From the NCBI RefSeq assembly GCF_014534645.1, contig NZ_JACVQF010000211.1, positions 62,001-126,000 on the forward strand: DNA of 64,000 bases, read 5' to 3'. Each line of letters opens with the position of its first letter. Position 1 is the first letter of the stretch. The position numbers and the translations under genes were made by a program. The notes below the pieces were generated by a model that was given only the letters and a program-made list of their open reading frames with translations, did no database searches and was not told the origin of the DNA. Source of the stretch: Streptomyces griseicoloratus (GTDB taxonomy: Bacteria > Actinomycetota > Actinomycetes > Streptomycetales > Streptomycetaceae). Below are positions 18,040 to 27,945 of the stretch, one piece after another.

Positions 18040-18546
18040 TCAGAGGGTCAACTGGTAAGTGAGCAGAGTGATGTCGTCCAGGTCCGGGAGCGGGTTCCAG
18101 TCCCGCTCCGGCGTGCGGACGAAGCCCAGGCGTTCGTAGATCCGGTGCGCCGTGTGCATCGTGCGCTGGGTCGACAGCACCAGGCGCTCGCAGCCCGCGA
18201 CGGCCCGGGCACGGTCGACGCAGGTGCGCACCAGGGCCTCGCCGACACCGCGTCCGCGCGCCTCACGGGCGACGGCGAGCATGCGTATCTCGGCCTCGCC
18301 GGGCGCCGCGATGTCGGCCATGGAGCCGCCGGACGGCACGAAGGTGACGCCGCCCAGGACGCGCTCGTCCGCCGTGGCGACCAGCACCTCGGCGGCCGCC
18401 GCCCGCTTGGCCACGTCCCTCAGTTCGACGAGGTACGCGTCGCTCTCCCCGAAGTCGAGGAGGCCGTCCTGAAGGTATGCCTGCGCGGTGATCTCGCCGA
18501 GTGCCTCGTACTCCTCGGGGGCCGCCTGCCGGATGACGATGTCCAT
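18040..18546 (-). CDS. GNAT-family N-acetyltransferase
   Basis: 168 residues from MDIVIRQAAPEEYEAL at 18546; a 10-codon longer frame is possible but starts in the hairpin region. The acetyl-CoA-binding motif A is clear: EIRMLAVAREARGRGVGEALVRTCVDRAR, with the R/Q-x-x-G-x-G/A pyrophosphate loop RGRGVG. The C-terminal IYERLGFVRTPERDW is the usual last strand and helix. Substrate cannot be deduced. It lies downstream of the mctP hairpin on the same strand and upstream of the riboswitch region, and is probably its own unit. Confidence 0.85.
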   Translation of the reverse strand: MDIVIRQAAPEEYEALGEITAQAYLQDGLLDFGESDAYLVELRDVAKRAAAAEVLVATADERVLGGVTFVPSGGSMADIAAPGEAEIRMLAVAREARGRGVGEALVRTCVDRARAVAGCERLVLSTQRTMHTAHRIYERLGFVRTPERDWNPLPDLDDITLLTYQLTL

Positions 18547-18577
18547 GGAGGCGAGTGTGCCCGACGGGTACGACAAC

Positions 18578-18604
18578 GGGCCGCCGGATTTTCTCCGGCG
18601 GCCC
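18578..18604. terminator. Strong hairpin between mctP and the GNAT gene
   Basis: GGGCCGCCGGA (18578-18588) and TCCGGCGGCCC (18594-18604) form a perfect 11-bp stem with a TTTTC loop. There is no T-run, as is usual for Streptomyces terminators. It follows mctP on the minus strand and precedes the GNAT start (18546), so it probably ends the DUF3311-mctP transcript. Confidence 0.6.
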
Positions 18605-18703
18605 GTCGCCGCGTCACAGCGGCCCGTCGGTGCGCTACAGCGGTCCGTCGCCGCCTCACAGCGGCCCGTCGTCGTGCTACAGCGGCCCGTCGCCGCGTCA
18701 CAG
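18599..18703. repeat. Five tandem copies of a 21-bp repeat
   Basis: Five consecutive 21-bp units start at 18599, 18620, 18641, 18662 and 18683. Each begins CGGYCCGTCG and ends TCACAG or CTACAG; the first and fifth are identical. The array fills the gap between the mctP stop (18709) and the hairpin, and the first unit shares bases with the hairpin. Units end alternately in TCACAG and CTACAG, suggesting growth by a 42-bp double unit. No function is known. Confidence 0.85.
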
Positions 18704-18708
18704 GGGCG

Positions 18709-20319
18709 TCAGTGCGACGTGCCCGCCGTGGCCGGGGGCAGCTCCACCTCGACGCCCGGGTCGCCGGCGTCCGCCGTGTAGTCCTCCGGCTTGGTCTCGT
18801 CCACGCCCTCCGGCGCCTTGACGGCCTTCAGGACGAAGGTCAGGACCACGGTGACCAGGACGTTCATCACGAAGGCGGTGAGGCCGATGTAGCCGATCTC
18901 GCCGATGCCGGGGATCTCCTTCGAGGAGCCGCCGAAGTGCTTCTGCGTCGGCGAGGCCACTCCGTACGCGGCGAGCGTGCCGTAGACCATGCCCACCGCC
19001 CAGCCGGCGATCAGCGCCCAGCGGTGGAACCAGCGGGTGAACAGGCCGCCGACCAGGGCCGGGAAGGTCTGCAGGATCCAGATGCCGCCGAGCAACTGGA
19101 AGTTGATCGCGACCGTCTTGTCCATGCCGAGCACGAAGACCAGCGCACCCACCTTCACCAGCAGCGACACCAGCTTGGAGACCTTGGTCTCCTGTTCCGG
19201 CGTGGCGTCGGGCCTGATGAAGTCCTTGTAGATGTTGCGGGTGAAGAGGTTCGCGGCCGCGATCGACATGATCGCCGCCGGCACCAGGGCGCCGATGCCG
19301 ATCGCCGCGAAGGCCACGCCCGCGAACCAGTCCGGGAACATGTCCTCGAACAGCTGCGGGATGGCGAGCTGGCCGTTCTGCACCTTGATGCCGGCCGCGA
19401 TCGCCATGAAGCCCAGCAGGGCCAGCAGGCCGAGCATGAGGGAGTACAGCGGCAGGATCGTGGTGTTGCGGCGGATCACCTCGCGGCTGCGCGAGGAGAG
19501 CGTCGCGGTGATCGAGTGCGGGTACATGAACAGCGCCAGCGCCGAGCCCAGCGCCAGGGTCGCGTACGTCCACTGGCCCGTGTCCGGCGGGACCAGGCCG
19601 CCCGCCCCGGTGGACTCGAACTTCTCGCCCGCCTTGGCGAAGATGTCGTCGAACCCGCCCAGCTTGATCGGGATGTAGATGATCGCCACCGCGATGACGA
19701 TGTAGATCAGCGTGTCCTTCACGAACGCGATCAGCGCGGGCGCGCGCAGCCCCGACGAGTAGGTGTACGCCGCCAGCACGCCGAAGGCGATCAGCAGCGG
19801 CAGGTCCTTGATGAACCAGTTGGTGTCCTCGCCGCCGCCGACGCCCATCACGTCCAGCACGGCCTGGATGCCGACCAGCTGGAGCGCGATGTAGGGCATC
19901 GTCGCCAGGATGCCGGTCACGGCCACCGCCAGCGACAGCCCCTTCGAGCCGAACCGGCCGCGCACGAAGTCCGAGGTCGTCACGTAGCCGTGCTTGTGGG
20001 AGACCGACCACAGGCGGGGCAGGAAGGTGAAGATCAGCGGGTAGACGAGGATGGTGTACGGCACGGCGAAGAAGCCGGACGCGCCCGCCGCGTAGATCGC
20101 CGCCGGCACGGCCACGAAGGTGTACGCCGTGTACAGGTCGCCGCCCAGCAGGAACCAGGTGATCCAGGTGCCGAACGAGCGGCCGCCCAGGCCCCACTCG
20201 TCGAGGCTGTGCTCGTTCTCGGCCCTGCGCCAGCGCGCCGCCATGAAGCCCATGGCGGTGACGAGCACGAAGAAGAAGATGAAGACGGCGAGTGCGACGC
20301 CGTTCACGCCGTCGTTCAC
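18709..20319 (-). CDS. mctP: Sodium:solute symporter, MctP-like monocarboxylate permease
   Basis: 536 residues with about 13 hydrophobic helices; SSS-family features include GGRSFGTWITWFLLGGDLYTAYTF near the N-terminus and the central SSGLRAPALIAFVKD segment. Closest in type to rhizobial MctP, which takes up lactate, pyruvate, propionate and similar monocarboxylates with sodium or protons. The acidic tail (EGVDETKPEDYTADAGDPG) is cytosolic. The GTG start overlaps the stop of the DUF3311 gene (GTGA), the usual arrangement for these carriers. Substrate is inferred. Confidence 0.85.
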   Translation of the reverse strand: MNDGVNGVALAVFIFFFVLVTAMGFMAARWRRAENEHSLDEWGLGGRSFGTWITWFLLGGDLYTAYTFVAVPAAIYAAGASGFFAVPYTILVYPLIFTFLPRLWSVSHKHGYVTTSDFVRGRFGSKGLSLAVAVTGILATMPYIALQLVGIQAVLDVMGVGGGEDTNWFIKDLPLLIAFGVLAAYTYSSGLRAPALIAFVKDTLIYIVIAVAIIYIPIKLGGFDDIFAKAGEKFESTGAGGLVPPDTGQWTYATLALGSALALFMYPHSITATLSSRSREVIRRNTTILPLYSLMLGLLALLGFMAIAAGIKVQNGQLAIPQLFEDMFPDWFAGVAFAAIGIGALVPAAIMSIAAANLFTRNIYKDFIRPDATPEQETKVSKLVSLLVKVGALVFVLGMDKTVAINFQLLGGIWILQTFPALVGGLFTRWFHRWALIAGWAVGMVYGTLAAYGVASPTQKHFGGSSKEIPGIGEIGYIGLTAFVMNVLVTVVLTFVLKAVKAPEGVDETKPEDYTADAGDPGVEVELPPATAGTSH

Positions 20320-20573
20320 TTGCCCGCACCCCCCTTGCGGGCGCGCTGGTCACGCTGCCACAGCTTGTACGCGATCATCGTCAGCGCCGTGGAGATCAGC
20401 ACCCAGGCCATCTGGTACCAGTAGAAGAACGGGATGCCGATGAAGGCCGGGTCCGTCTTCGCGTACGAACCGACCCACAGCATGGCCACGAACGGGGCGA
20501 CGAGGCAGATGCCGATGACGACGCGCGCCGGCGTCACCACCGGTTCTCTGCTCGTCTTGGGGGTTTGCGACAT
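20316..20573 (-). CDS. DUF3311 small membrane subunit of the MctP carrier
   Basis: 85 residues with two hydrophobic helices (VVIGICLVAPFVAMLWVGSYA and FFYWYQMAWVLISTALTMIAY) and basic ends. DUF3311 proteins occur next to SSS-family solute carriers and resemble the small subunits of YhdT/PanF-type systems; a role in carrier assembly or stability is assumed. It is translationally coupled to mctP by a 4-bp overlap and is the first gene of that operon. Confidence 0.85.
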   Translation of the reverse strand: MSQTPKTSREPVVTPARVVIGICLVAPFVAMLWVGSYAKTDPAFIGIPFFYWYQMAWVLISTALTMIAYKLWQRDQRARKGGAGK

Positions 20574-20711
20574 TCGGCGGCTCCGTCCCCTCGCTGATCA
20601 CCTGGTGCAGTGCGCACGAAATGTAGGTGACCCGTCAAGAGAGCGGAAGACCCCGTCCGCATATCGGTCCGCAACCGCAACGTAACGTGGGGGCGCGGGC
20701 CGGCGCGCCGC

Positions 20712-21624
<913 letters not shown>

Positions 21625-21744
21625 GCGCCAAGGCGGTGGCCGTGGTACAGGCTCCGCGACGCCGCCCGAAGTGCCGCTTGCGAAATGAAAAGTCCCTGCA
21701 TATCGCGGTCCCATAACGGACGACTGGCGCCCGCTCGAACACCC

Positions 21745-21796
21745 TTGACAGCCCAATTGGTCTGGGCCAAGCTCCCGGTTACTGGTCTACACCATT
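21745..21796 (+). promoter_or_regulatory. dasA promoter with two dre operators
   Basis: TTGACA at 21745-21750 and CAAGCT at 21768-21773 with 17 bp between them form a plausible vegetative promoter. A dre-like site AATTGGTCTGGGCCAA (21755-21770) fills the spacer and touches the -10, and a better match ACTGGTCTACACCATT (21781-21796) follows just downstream. DasR bound here would block polymerase. S. coelicolor dasA also has two dre sites. Confidence 0.75.
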
Positions 21797-21884
21797 GGTC
21801 CAGTCCCGGCCCCATGGGCGGTACGCGTTCACGCTCGAACCGCGGGGAGGCAGGGGGGTTTGTGGCATCCCTGAGGAGGGTGGC

Positions 21885-23186
21885 GTGAAGCGCAAGCTGA
21901 CAGCCGCGATCGGTATCGCGGGCATGATGGTCTCCATCGCGGCGTGCGGGGGCTCCGACGACGACGCGTCCAAGCAGGACCCGAAGGACCGCAAGGGCGA
22001 GCTCACCGTCTGGCTCATGGTCGACGCCCAGAGCAGCTGGCCGGAGCTGGTCGAGCAGACGAACGCCGACTTCAACAAGAAGTACCCCGGCGTCAAGGTC
22101 AACGTCCAGTACCAGCAGTGGGCCGACAAGACCAAGAAGCTCGACGCCGCTCTCTCCGGTGACAAGTTCCCCGACGTGGTCGAGCTGGGCAACACCGAGA
22201 CGATGACCTACATCCTCAACGGTGCCCTCGGCGAGATCGACGAGAAGAAGTACGACAACTCCGACACCTGGATCAAGGGTCTGAAGGACACCTGCTCCTA
22301 CGAGGGCAAGCTCTACTGCGTCCCGTACTACGCCGGTGCCCGCGTCGCCATCTACAACAAGGACATGTTCAAGGCCGGCACCGGTTCCGACCAGCTGCCG
22401 AAGACCGAGGACGAGCTGATCAAGGCGCTCGACAAGGTCCAGGACAAGTACAAGAAGGACAACGCCTTCTCCCCGCTGTACCTGCCCGGCCGCTACTGGT
22501 ACGCCGCCATGTCCTACGTCGCCGCGTACGGCGGCCAGATCGCCACCTACGACGAGGGCAGCAAGGAGTGGAAGGCCGCCCTGTCCTCGCCGGAGGCCCA
22601 GAAGGGCATCCAGCACTTCGTCGACCTGGTCAAGAAGTACAACAACGGTGACCAGACCAAGGACGAGCAGGACCACGCCAACGTCATGGCCAACGAGAAG
22701 GCGGCCCTGCTCTACGGCAACGGCTGGGAGGCCGGCAGCGTCGTCGACTCCAAGACGAACGGCAACCCCAAGCTGAAGGACAAGATCGCCACGGCGGGCA
22801 TGCCCGGCCCGAACGGCAAGGCCCTGCCCTCCTTCATCGGCGGCTCCGACCTGGCCACGATCTCCAAGTCCGACAACCAGGACCTGGCGCAGGACTGGAT
22901 CTCGCTGTTCACCAACGAGAAGTCCCAGGCCGCGCTCGCCGCCAAGGACATCCTGCCCAACAACACCAAGCAGCTGGAGCCGCTGAAGGCCAAGCCGGAG
23001 ACGGCCCCGATCGCCAACGCGGTCCCCGACGCCTGGTTCACCCCGATCGCCCCGGGCTGGGCCGCGATCGAGAAGAAGGAGACCATCGAGACGATGCTCC
23101 TCGACATCCTCAAGGGCAAGTCGGTCGCCGAGGCCACCAAGGCGGCGGACGCGGAGATCAACTCGCTGATCAACGAGTCCTCCTGA
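21885..23186 (+). CDS. dasA: N,N'-diacetylchitobiose-binding lipoprotein DasA
   Basis: Extracellular solute-binding component of the chitobiose ABC transporter. 433 residues from the GTG at 21885 (GAGGAGGGTG just upstream). The signal peptide (KRKLTAAIGIAGMMVSIAAC) ends in a lipobox with the lipid-anchored Cys at about position 21, followed by an acidic linker (GGSDDDASKQD). The rest is a type-1 family sugar-binding fold (GELTVWLMVDAQSSWPELVEQ, FPDVVELGNTETMTYI, SYVAAYGGQIATYD). A strong hairpin separates it from dasB and probably gives extra dasA message. Confidence 0.95.
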   Translation: MKRKLTAAIGIAGMMVSIAACGGSDDDASKQDPKDRKGELTVWLMVDAQSSWPELVEQTNADFNKKYPGVKVNVQYQQWADKTKKLDAALSGDKFPDVVELGNTETMTYILNGALGEIDEKKYDNSDTWIKGLKDTCSYEGKLYCVPYYAGARVAIYNKDMFKAGTGSDQLPKTEDELIKALDKVQDKYKKDNAFSPLYLPGRYWYAAMSYVAAYGGQIATYDEGSKEWKAALSSPEAQKGIQHFVDLVKKYNNGDQTKDEQDHANVMANEKAALLYGNGWEAGSVVDSKTNGNPKLKDKIATAGMPGPNGKALPSFIGGSDLATISKSDNQDLAQDWISLFTNEKSQAALAAKDILPNNTKQLEPLKAKPETAPIANAVPDAWFTPIAPGWAAIEKKETIETMLLDILKGKSVAEATKAADAEINSLINESS

Positions 23187-23226
23187 GCCCTGAGCCCTGG
23201 TGACCAACCCTCGTTGACCTCCGGTG

Positions 23227-23254
23227 CCTTGTCCGGCCGCCCGGCCGGACAAGG
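23227..23254 (+). terminator. Intercistronic hairpin between dasA and dasB
   Basis: CCTTGTCCGGCC, a GCCC loop and GGCCGGACAAGG form a perfect 12-bp stem with a 4-nt loop, 40 bp after the dasA stop. In binding-protein operons such a hairpin attenuates transcription and protects the upstream mRNA, so DasA is made in excess over the permeases. Confidence 0.75.
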
Positions 23255-23331
23255 CCGGTTGGGTGTGCCGGCCGCCAGGGGTGTGCCGGCCACCGATCCG
23301 ATGCAGACCCTTCGAACGGAAGGCCAGCACA

Positions 23332-24324
23332 GTGAGTGCCGCCGACATCAAAGCAGCCGGCCCGGAGGTGTCCGCCCCGCGGGCGCATCACGGTGACGGC
23401 CCGGCACCGTCCGCACCCCGGCGCAGCCGGTGGACGAACGGGCCCCTGCTGCCCTACCTGCTGATCGCCCCGGCTGTCGTGGCACTCGCCGCGGTGTTCG
23501 TCTGGCCGCTGATCAAGACCGTGATCATGTCCTTCCAGGACGTCGGCCGTAAGGAGCTGTGGACGGGCGAGGCCGCCGAGTGGGTCGGCTTCGAGCAGTT
23601 CACCAACATCCTCGGGGACGGCGAGTTCTACGACGTCCTGTGGCGCACCGTCCTGTTCATGGTCGTGTGCGTCGTCGCCACCATGGCGCTCGGCCTCTTC
23701 CTCGCCCACGCCATGCAGCGCATGACCAAGGCGGTCCGCCTGCTGCTGACCGGCGCGCTCATCGCCGCCTGGTCGCTGCCGCTGCTCGTGGCCACCTCGA
23801 TCTTCCGCTGGTTCGCCGACTCCGACTACGGCGTCGCCAACATGGTGCTGACCAAGTACCTCGGCCTCGACTACCAGGGCCACAACTGGTGGCTCGACCC
23901 CAAGCAGGGCTTCTTCATGATCGGCGCCGTGGTGGTGTGGGGCGCGGTGCCGTTCGTCGCCGTCACCCTCTACGCCGCGCTCACGCAGGTACCCGCCGAG
24001 CTGGAGGAGGCGGCGGAACTCGACGGCGCCGGCCGGATCGGTGTCTTCCGCTACGTGACCTGGCCGGTGATCAAACCCGTCTTCCAGATGGTGGCCACGC
24101 TCTCGGTGATCTGGGACTTCAACGTCTTCGGCCAGGTCTTCCTGATGCGCGGCAACAAGCCCGAACCCGAGTACAACCTCCTCGGCCTCTACTCGTACGA
24201 GAAGGCCTTCGAGTCGAACTCCTTCAGCCAGGGCGCCGCCATCGCGCTGATCACCGTGCTGCTCCTGTCCGGCGTGGCCGTCTACTACCTGCGCCAGCTG
24301 CTCAAGATCGGAGAGGTCGAGTGA
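23332..24324 (+). CDS. dasB: Chitobiose ABC transporter permease DasB
   Basis: 330 residues with a hydrophilic N-terminus of about 35 residues and six hydrophobic helices. The EAA loop that contacts the ATPase is present as ELEEAAELDGAGRIGVFRYVTWPVIKP (about residues 223-249). MalF-type CUT1 permease. The GTG at 23332 is preceded by GGAAGG and leaves the hairpin in untranslated sequence. It overlaps dasC by 4 bp (GTGA). No ATPase gene is present here; in S. coelicolor the shared ATPase MsiK, encoded elsewhere, energises DasABC. Confidence 0.94.
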   Translation: MSAADIKAAGPEVSAPRAHHGDGPAPSAPRRSRWTNGPLLPYLLIAPAVVALAAVFVWPLIKTVIMSFQDVGRKELWTGEAAEWVGFEQFTNILGDGEFYDVLWRTVLFMVVCVVATMALGLFLAHAMQRMTKAVRLLLTGALIAAWSLPLLVATSIFRWFADSDYGVANMVLTKYLGLDYQGHNWWLDPKQGFFMIGAVVVWGAVPFVAVTLYAALTQVPAELEEAAELDGAGRIGVFRYVTWPVIKPVFQMVATLSVIWDFNVFGQVFLMRGNKPEPEYNLLGLYSYEKAFESNSFSQGAAIALITVLLLSGVAVYYLRQLLKIGEVE

Positions 24325-25214
24325 GTGACACGACCGCCACGACCGCCACGAACACCGTGGGAGCCTCGGCGCCCGCCTACCGGCCCGACCGCAAGAAGCG
24401 CAGCCGGCACCTCTACAACGCCGTGGGTGTCGTCGCCTTCCTGGTGATGGCCTTCCCCGTGTACTGGCTCGTCGTCAGCGCCCTGCGGCCCAACGCCGAG
24501 ATCCGGTCCTACGACCAGAAGCTCTGGCCGACCTCCCTCACCCTCGACAACTTCCGCCGGGCCATCGACGCGCCGAACTTCGGTACCGCCATCCAGTCCA
24601 GCCTGATCATCTGCGTGACCGCCGTCGTCGGCGCGATGGTGCTGTCCACCATCGCGGCCTTCGCCATCGGACGCTTCCGGTTCGCCGGCCGCAAGGTCTT
24701 CATGATCGTGCTGCTCGTGGTGCAGCTGCTGCCGCCCACGGCCATGCTCATCCCGCTCTACATCCAGCTGAACGACCTCGGCGCGATCAACGAGTACTGG
24801 GGCGTCATCGTCATCTACCTCGTCTCCACGCTGCCGTTCGCCACCTGGATGATCCGCGGATTCGTGGTGAACATCCCCCTGGAGCTGGAGGAGGCCGCGA
24901 TGGTGGACGGCTGCTCCCGCATGGGCGCCTTCTGGCGCGTGGTCTTCCCGCTGCTCGCCCCCGGCCTCGCCGCCGCCTCGATCTTCTCGCTGATCAACGC
25001 GTGGAACGAGTACCTCCTCGCCTACATCGTGCTGCAGGACAACGACAAGTACACGCTCAACGTCTGGCTCATGAACTTCACCACCTCCCGCGGCACCGAC
25101 TACGGCGCCCTGATGGCCGCCTCGACGCTGATCGCGATACCCGTCGTCGCGTTCTTCATGATCGTCCAGAAGAAGATGGCCGCCGGTCTCACCTCCGGCG
25201 CCGTGAAGGGATAA
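24321..25214 (+). CDS. dasC: Chitobiose ABC transporter permease DasC
   Basis: 297 residues; the MalG-type partner of DasB in the CUT1 chitobiose importer. About 30 polar residues (Thr-rich, then RPDRKKRSR) precede six hydrophobic helices. The EAA loop reads ELEEAAMVDGCSRMGAFWRVVFPLLAPG (about residues 191-218). The start is the GTG overlapping the dasB stop. The GH3 hexosaminidase gene begins 9 bp after its stop, so uptake and cleavage of the disaccharide are linked in one transcript. Confidence 0.94.
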   Translation: MSDTTATTATNTVGASAPAYRPDRKKRSRHLYNAVGVVAFLVMAFPVYWLVVSALRPNAEIRSYDQKLWPTSLTLDNFRRAIDAPNFGTAIQSSLIICVTAVVGAMVLSTIAAFAIGRFRFAGRKVFMIVLLVVQLLPPTAMLIPLYIQLNDLGAINEYWGVIVIYLVSTLPFATWMIRGFVVNIPLELEEAAMVDGCSRMGAFWRVVFPLLAPGLAAASIFSLINAWNEYLLAYIVLQDNDKYTLNVWLMNFTTSRGTDYGALMAASTLIAIPVVAFFMIVQKKMAAGLTSGAVKG

Positions 25215-25223
25215 CGCCACCCG

Positions 25224-26714
25224 ATGACCACATTCGCCAGTGGTACCGACACCCTCACGCGCGACGCGCTGACGGTCCTCCAGCCGGGCTTCACCGGCAC
25301 CACCGCCCCCGACTGGCTGCTGCGCCGCCTCGGCGAGGGACTGGCCTCCGTCGGCCTGTTCGGCCGGAACATCGCCTCGCCCGCGCAGCTCGCCGCCCTG
25401 ACCGCACAGCTGCGCGCCGAACGCGAGGACGTGCTGGTCGCCATCGACGAGGAGGGCGGCGACGTCACCCGCCTGGAGGTGCGCACCGGCTCCTCCTTCC
25501 CCGGCAACCACGCCCTCGGCGCCGTCGACGACGTCGAACTGACCCGCGAGGTGGCCGCGGAGCTGGGCCGCCGGCTCGCCGCCTGCGGGGTGAACTTCAA
25601 CTGGGCGCCGTCCGCCGACGTGAACTCCAACCCGGACAACCCGGTGATCGGCGTGCGCTCCTTCGGGGCGGACACCGCACTGGCCGCTCGGCACACCGCC
25701 GCCTACGTCACCGGTCTGCAGTCGGCGGGAGTCGCCGCCTGCACCAAGCACTTCCCCGGCCACGGCGACACGGCCGTCGACTCCCACCACGCCATGCCCC
25801 GCATCGACGTGGACGCCACCGTGCTCGCGGAGCGCGAACTGGCGCCGTTCCGCGCGGCGATCGCCGCGGGCACCCGCGCGGTGATGAGCGCCCACATCCT
25901 GGTCCCGGCCCTGGACCCGGACCGCCCGGCCACCCTCTCCCGCCGCATACTGACCGACCTGCTGCGCGGCGAACTCGGCTACGAGGGCCTGATCGTCACC
26001 GACGGCATGGAGATGCAGGCCATCGCGGGCACCTACGGCATCGAACGCGGCAGCGTCCTGGCCATCGCGGCCGGCGCCGACGCGATCTGCGTGGGCGGCG
26101 GCCTCGCCGACGACGACATCGTCCGGCGGCTGCGGGACGCCCTGGTCGAGGCCGTCCACACCGGCGAACTGCCCGAGGAACGGCTGGCGGACGCGGCGGA
26201 ACGCATCCGTGCCCTGGCCCGCTGGACGGCCGCGGACCCGGCCCGCGGACGGGCCGCCGACGCCGGTGACGACGAGGTGGGCCTGCGCGCCGCCCGCCGC
26301 GCCGTGAAGGTCACGGTCGCCGAGAGCTTCACCTCGCTGACCGAGCCGCCCTACGTCGCCTCCTTCACGCCCGTCGCCAACATCGCGGTCGGCGACGAGA
26401 CCCCCTGGGGCGTCGCCGCGGAGCTCTCCCGCCTGCTCCCCGGCACCGAGACCGGCGGCTTCGCCGGGCCGGACGCGGGGGACCAGGTGCTTCAGGCGGC
26501 CGGCGACCGCCGCATCGTCGCCGTCGTGCGCGACGAGCACCGCCACCCCTGGATGTCGGCGGCCCTCGACACGCTGCTCAAGGCCCGTCCCGACACCGTT
26601 GTCGTCGAGATGGGCGTCCCGCAGGCCGCGCCCCGCGGCGCCCTGCACCTCGCCACCCACGGTGCGGCCCGGGTCTGCGGCCGGGCGGCGGCGGAGGCCA
26701 TCGCGGGGGCGTGA
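25224..26714 (+). CDS. GH3 beta-N-acetylhexosaminidase
   Basis: Probably cleaves imported chitobiose to N-acetylglucosamine in the cytosol. 496 residues without a signal peptide. The GH3/NagZ signature KHFPGHGDTAVDSHH starts at about residue 175 and supplies the Asp/His pair specific for N-acetylglucosaminidases; the nucleophile is Asp260 in VTDGMEM. A C-terminal domain of about 170 residues extends beyond the minimal NagZ barrel. As last gene of the das operon its role follows from context; turnover of muropeptides is the alternative. A bidirectional terminator follows. Confidence 0.9.
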   Translation: MTTFASGTDTLTRDALTVLQPGFTGTTAPDWLLRRLGEGLASVGLFGRNIASPAQLAALTAQLRAEREDVLVAIDEEGGDVTRLEVRTGSSFPGNHALGAVDDVELTREVAAELGRRLAACGVNFNWAPSADVNSNPDNPVIGVRSFGADTALAARHTAAYVTGLQSAGVAACTKHFPGHGDTAVDSHHAMPRIDVDATVLAERELAPFRAAIAAGTRAVMSAHILVPALDPDRPATLSRRILTDLLRGELGYEGLIVTDGMEMQAIAGTYGIERGSVLAIAAGADAICVGGGLADDDIVRRLRDALVEAVHTGELPEERLADAAERIRALARWTAADPARGRAADAGDDEVGLRAARRAVKVTVAESFTSLTEPPYVASFTPVANIAVGDETPWGVAAELSRLLPGTETGGFAGPDAGDQVLQAAGDRRIVAVVRDEHRHPWMSAALDTLLKARPDTVVVEMGVPQAAPRGALHLATHGAARVCGRAAAEAIAGA

Positions 26715-26736
26715 GGGCTCGCCCGCCGGTACGGCG

Positions 26737-26772
26737 AAGGCGCCGGACCCCCCTGGTGGGGGCCGGCGCCTT
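26737..26772. terminator. Bidirectional terminator between the das operon and nagB
   Basis: AAGGCGCCGG at 26737-26746 pairs with CCGGCGCCTT at 26763-26772, and the C-run and G-run inside extend the stem. It lies between two convergent stops (26714 and 26808) and can end both transcripts. Confidence 0.8.
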
Positions 26773-26807
26773 GTCCTGTGCTCTTGTGCGTGGCTGTCCG
26801 TACGGGA

Positions 26808-27593
26808 TCAGATGCCCTGCCAGCCGGGCTTGTGCGCGTAGGTGTGCCGGAAGTAGTCGGCGAGCTTCAGCTTGGAGGCGGCGGCCTCGTCGACGACGAC
26901 GGTGGCATGCGGGTGGAGCTGCAGCGCGGAGGCCGGGCACACGGCCGCGACCGGCCCCTCGACACTCGCCGCCACCGCGTCGGCCTTCCCCTCGCCGGTG
27001 GCCAGCAGCACCAGGTGCCGGGCCTCCAGGATCGTGCCGATGCCCTGCGTGATGACGTGGTGCGGCACCTGCTCGATGTCGCCGTCGAAGAAGCGCGCGT
27101 TGTCGACGCGGGTCTGCTCGGTCAGCGTCTTGATCCGGGTCCGCGAGGCCAGCGAGGAGCACGGCTCGTTGAACCCGATGTGCCCGTCGGTGCCGATCCC
27201 CAGCAGCTGGAGGTCCACCCCGCCGGCCGCGGCCAGCGCGCTGTCGTACGCCTCGCAGGCCCCCTGGACGTCCGTGGCCGTGCCGTCGGGCCCCATGAAC
27301 GCGTCCATGCCGATGCCGAGCGGCTCCAGCACCTCGCGCCGCAGCACCGAGCGGTACGACTCCGGGTGCTCCGCGGGCAGCCCCACGTACTCGTCGAGCT
27401 GGGCGATCCGCGCCCGCGCGGTGTCCACGGCGCCCGAACGCACCTTGGCCGCCAGTGCCTCGTACACCGGCAGCGGCGTCGAGCCGGTGGCCACCCCGAG
27501 CAGGGCGTCGGGCTTGCGCCGGAGCAGCTGCGCCATGGCCTCGGCGATGAGCTCGCCGCCCGCCTTGGCGTCGGGAACGATGACAACTTCCAC
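26808..27593 (-). CDS. nagB: Glucosamine-6-phosphate deaminase
   Basis: Converts glucosamine-6-phosphate to fructose-6-phosphate and ammonia, feeding GlcNAc into glycolysis; its substrate is also the effector of DasR. 261 residues. Family motifs: GVATGSTP (phosphate loop), QLDEYVG with the catalytic Asp, and LGIGTDGHIGFNEP containing the Asp-His-Glu catalytic set. The ATG at 27593 is preceded about 50 bp upstream by a clear dre site, so expression is DasR-controlled and induced by amino sugars. Convergent with the das operon. Confidence 0.95.
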   Translation of the reverse strand: MEVVIVPDAKAGGELIAEAMAQLLRRKPDALLGVATGSTPLPVYEALAAKVRSGAVDTARARIAQLDEYVGLPAEHPESYRSVLRREVLEPLGIGMDAFMGPDGTATDVQGACEAYDSALAAAGGVDLQLLGIGTDGHIGFNEPCSSLASRTRIKTLTEQTRVDNARFFDGDIEQVPHHVITQGIGTILEARHLVLLATGEGKADAVAASVEGPVAAVCPASALQLHPHATVVVDEAAASKLKLADYFRHTYAHKPGWQGI

Positions 27594-27641
27594 GCTGGGC
27601 CTGCCGTTCTGAAGAGGGGGCTCGAGGACACCCGAAGGGCA

Positions 27642-27657
27642 TGTGGTTTAGACCAAT
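27642..27657. promoter_or_regulatory. DasR-binding site (dre) upstream of nagB
   Basis: TGTGGTTTAGACCAAT matches the dre consensus in the TGG and TAGACCA parts. It ends about 50 bp before the nagB start, where S. coelicolor nagB carries its DasR site. Confidence 0.85.
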
Positions 27658-27945
27658 CTAACAGAGTGGTGCCGCGCGTTCCCCGGTTTCCCGGCCCGCC
27701 GGGCGGCCCCCGTTCCCACCCAGCGCGGGCGCGTTCGCGCGGGAGGGAGTGGAATGAAGGAGTGGGCCCAAAGACACCGCACGCCACCGACGCCGACCGG
27801 CCGCACGGCGCCCCGCTGGGGGCCGTGCGACGGACGACGACCGCGGACCCCCTGGCACCGGCACGACCGCCCCACCGTCACCGTCACCCGGCCGCCCCAC
27901 CCCACTCCCGCCCTCGCCACACGCCCACCCCGGCCCCCCACCAAG

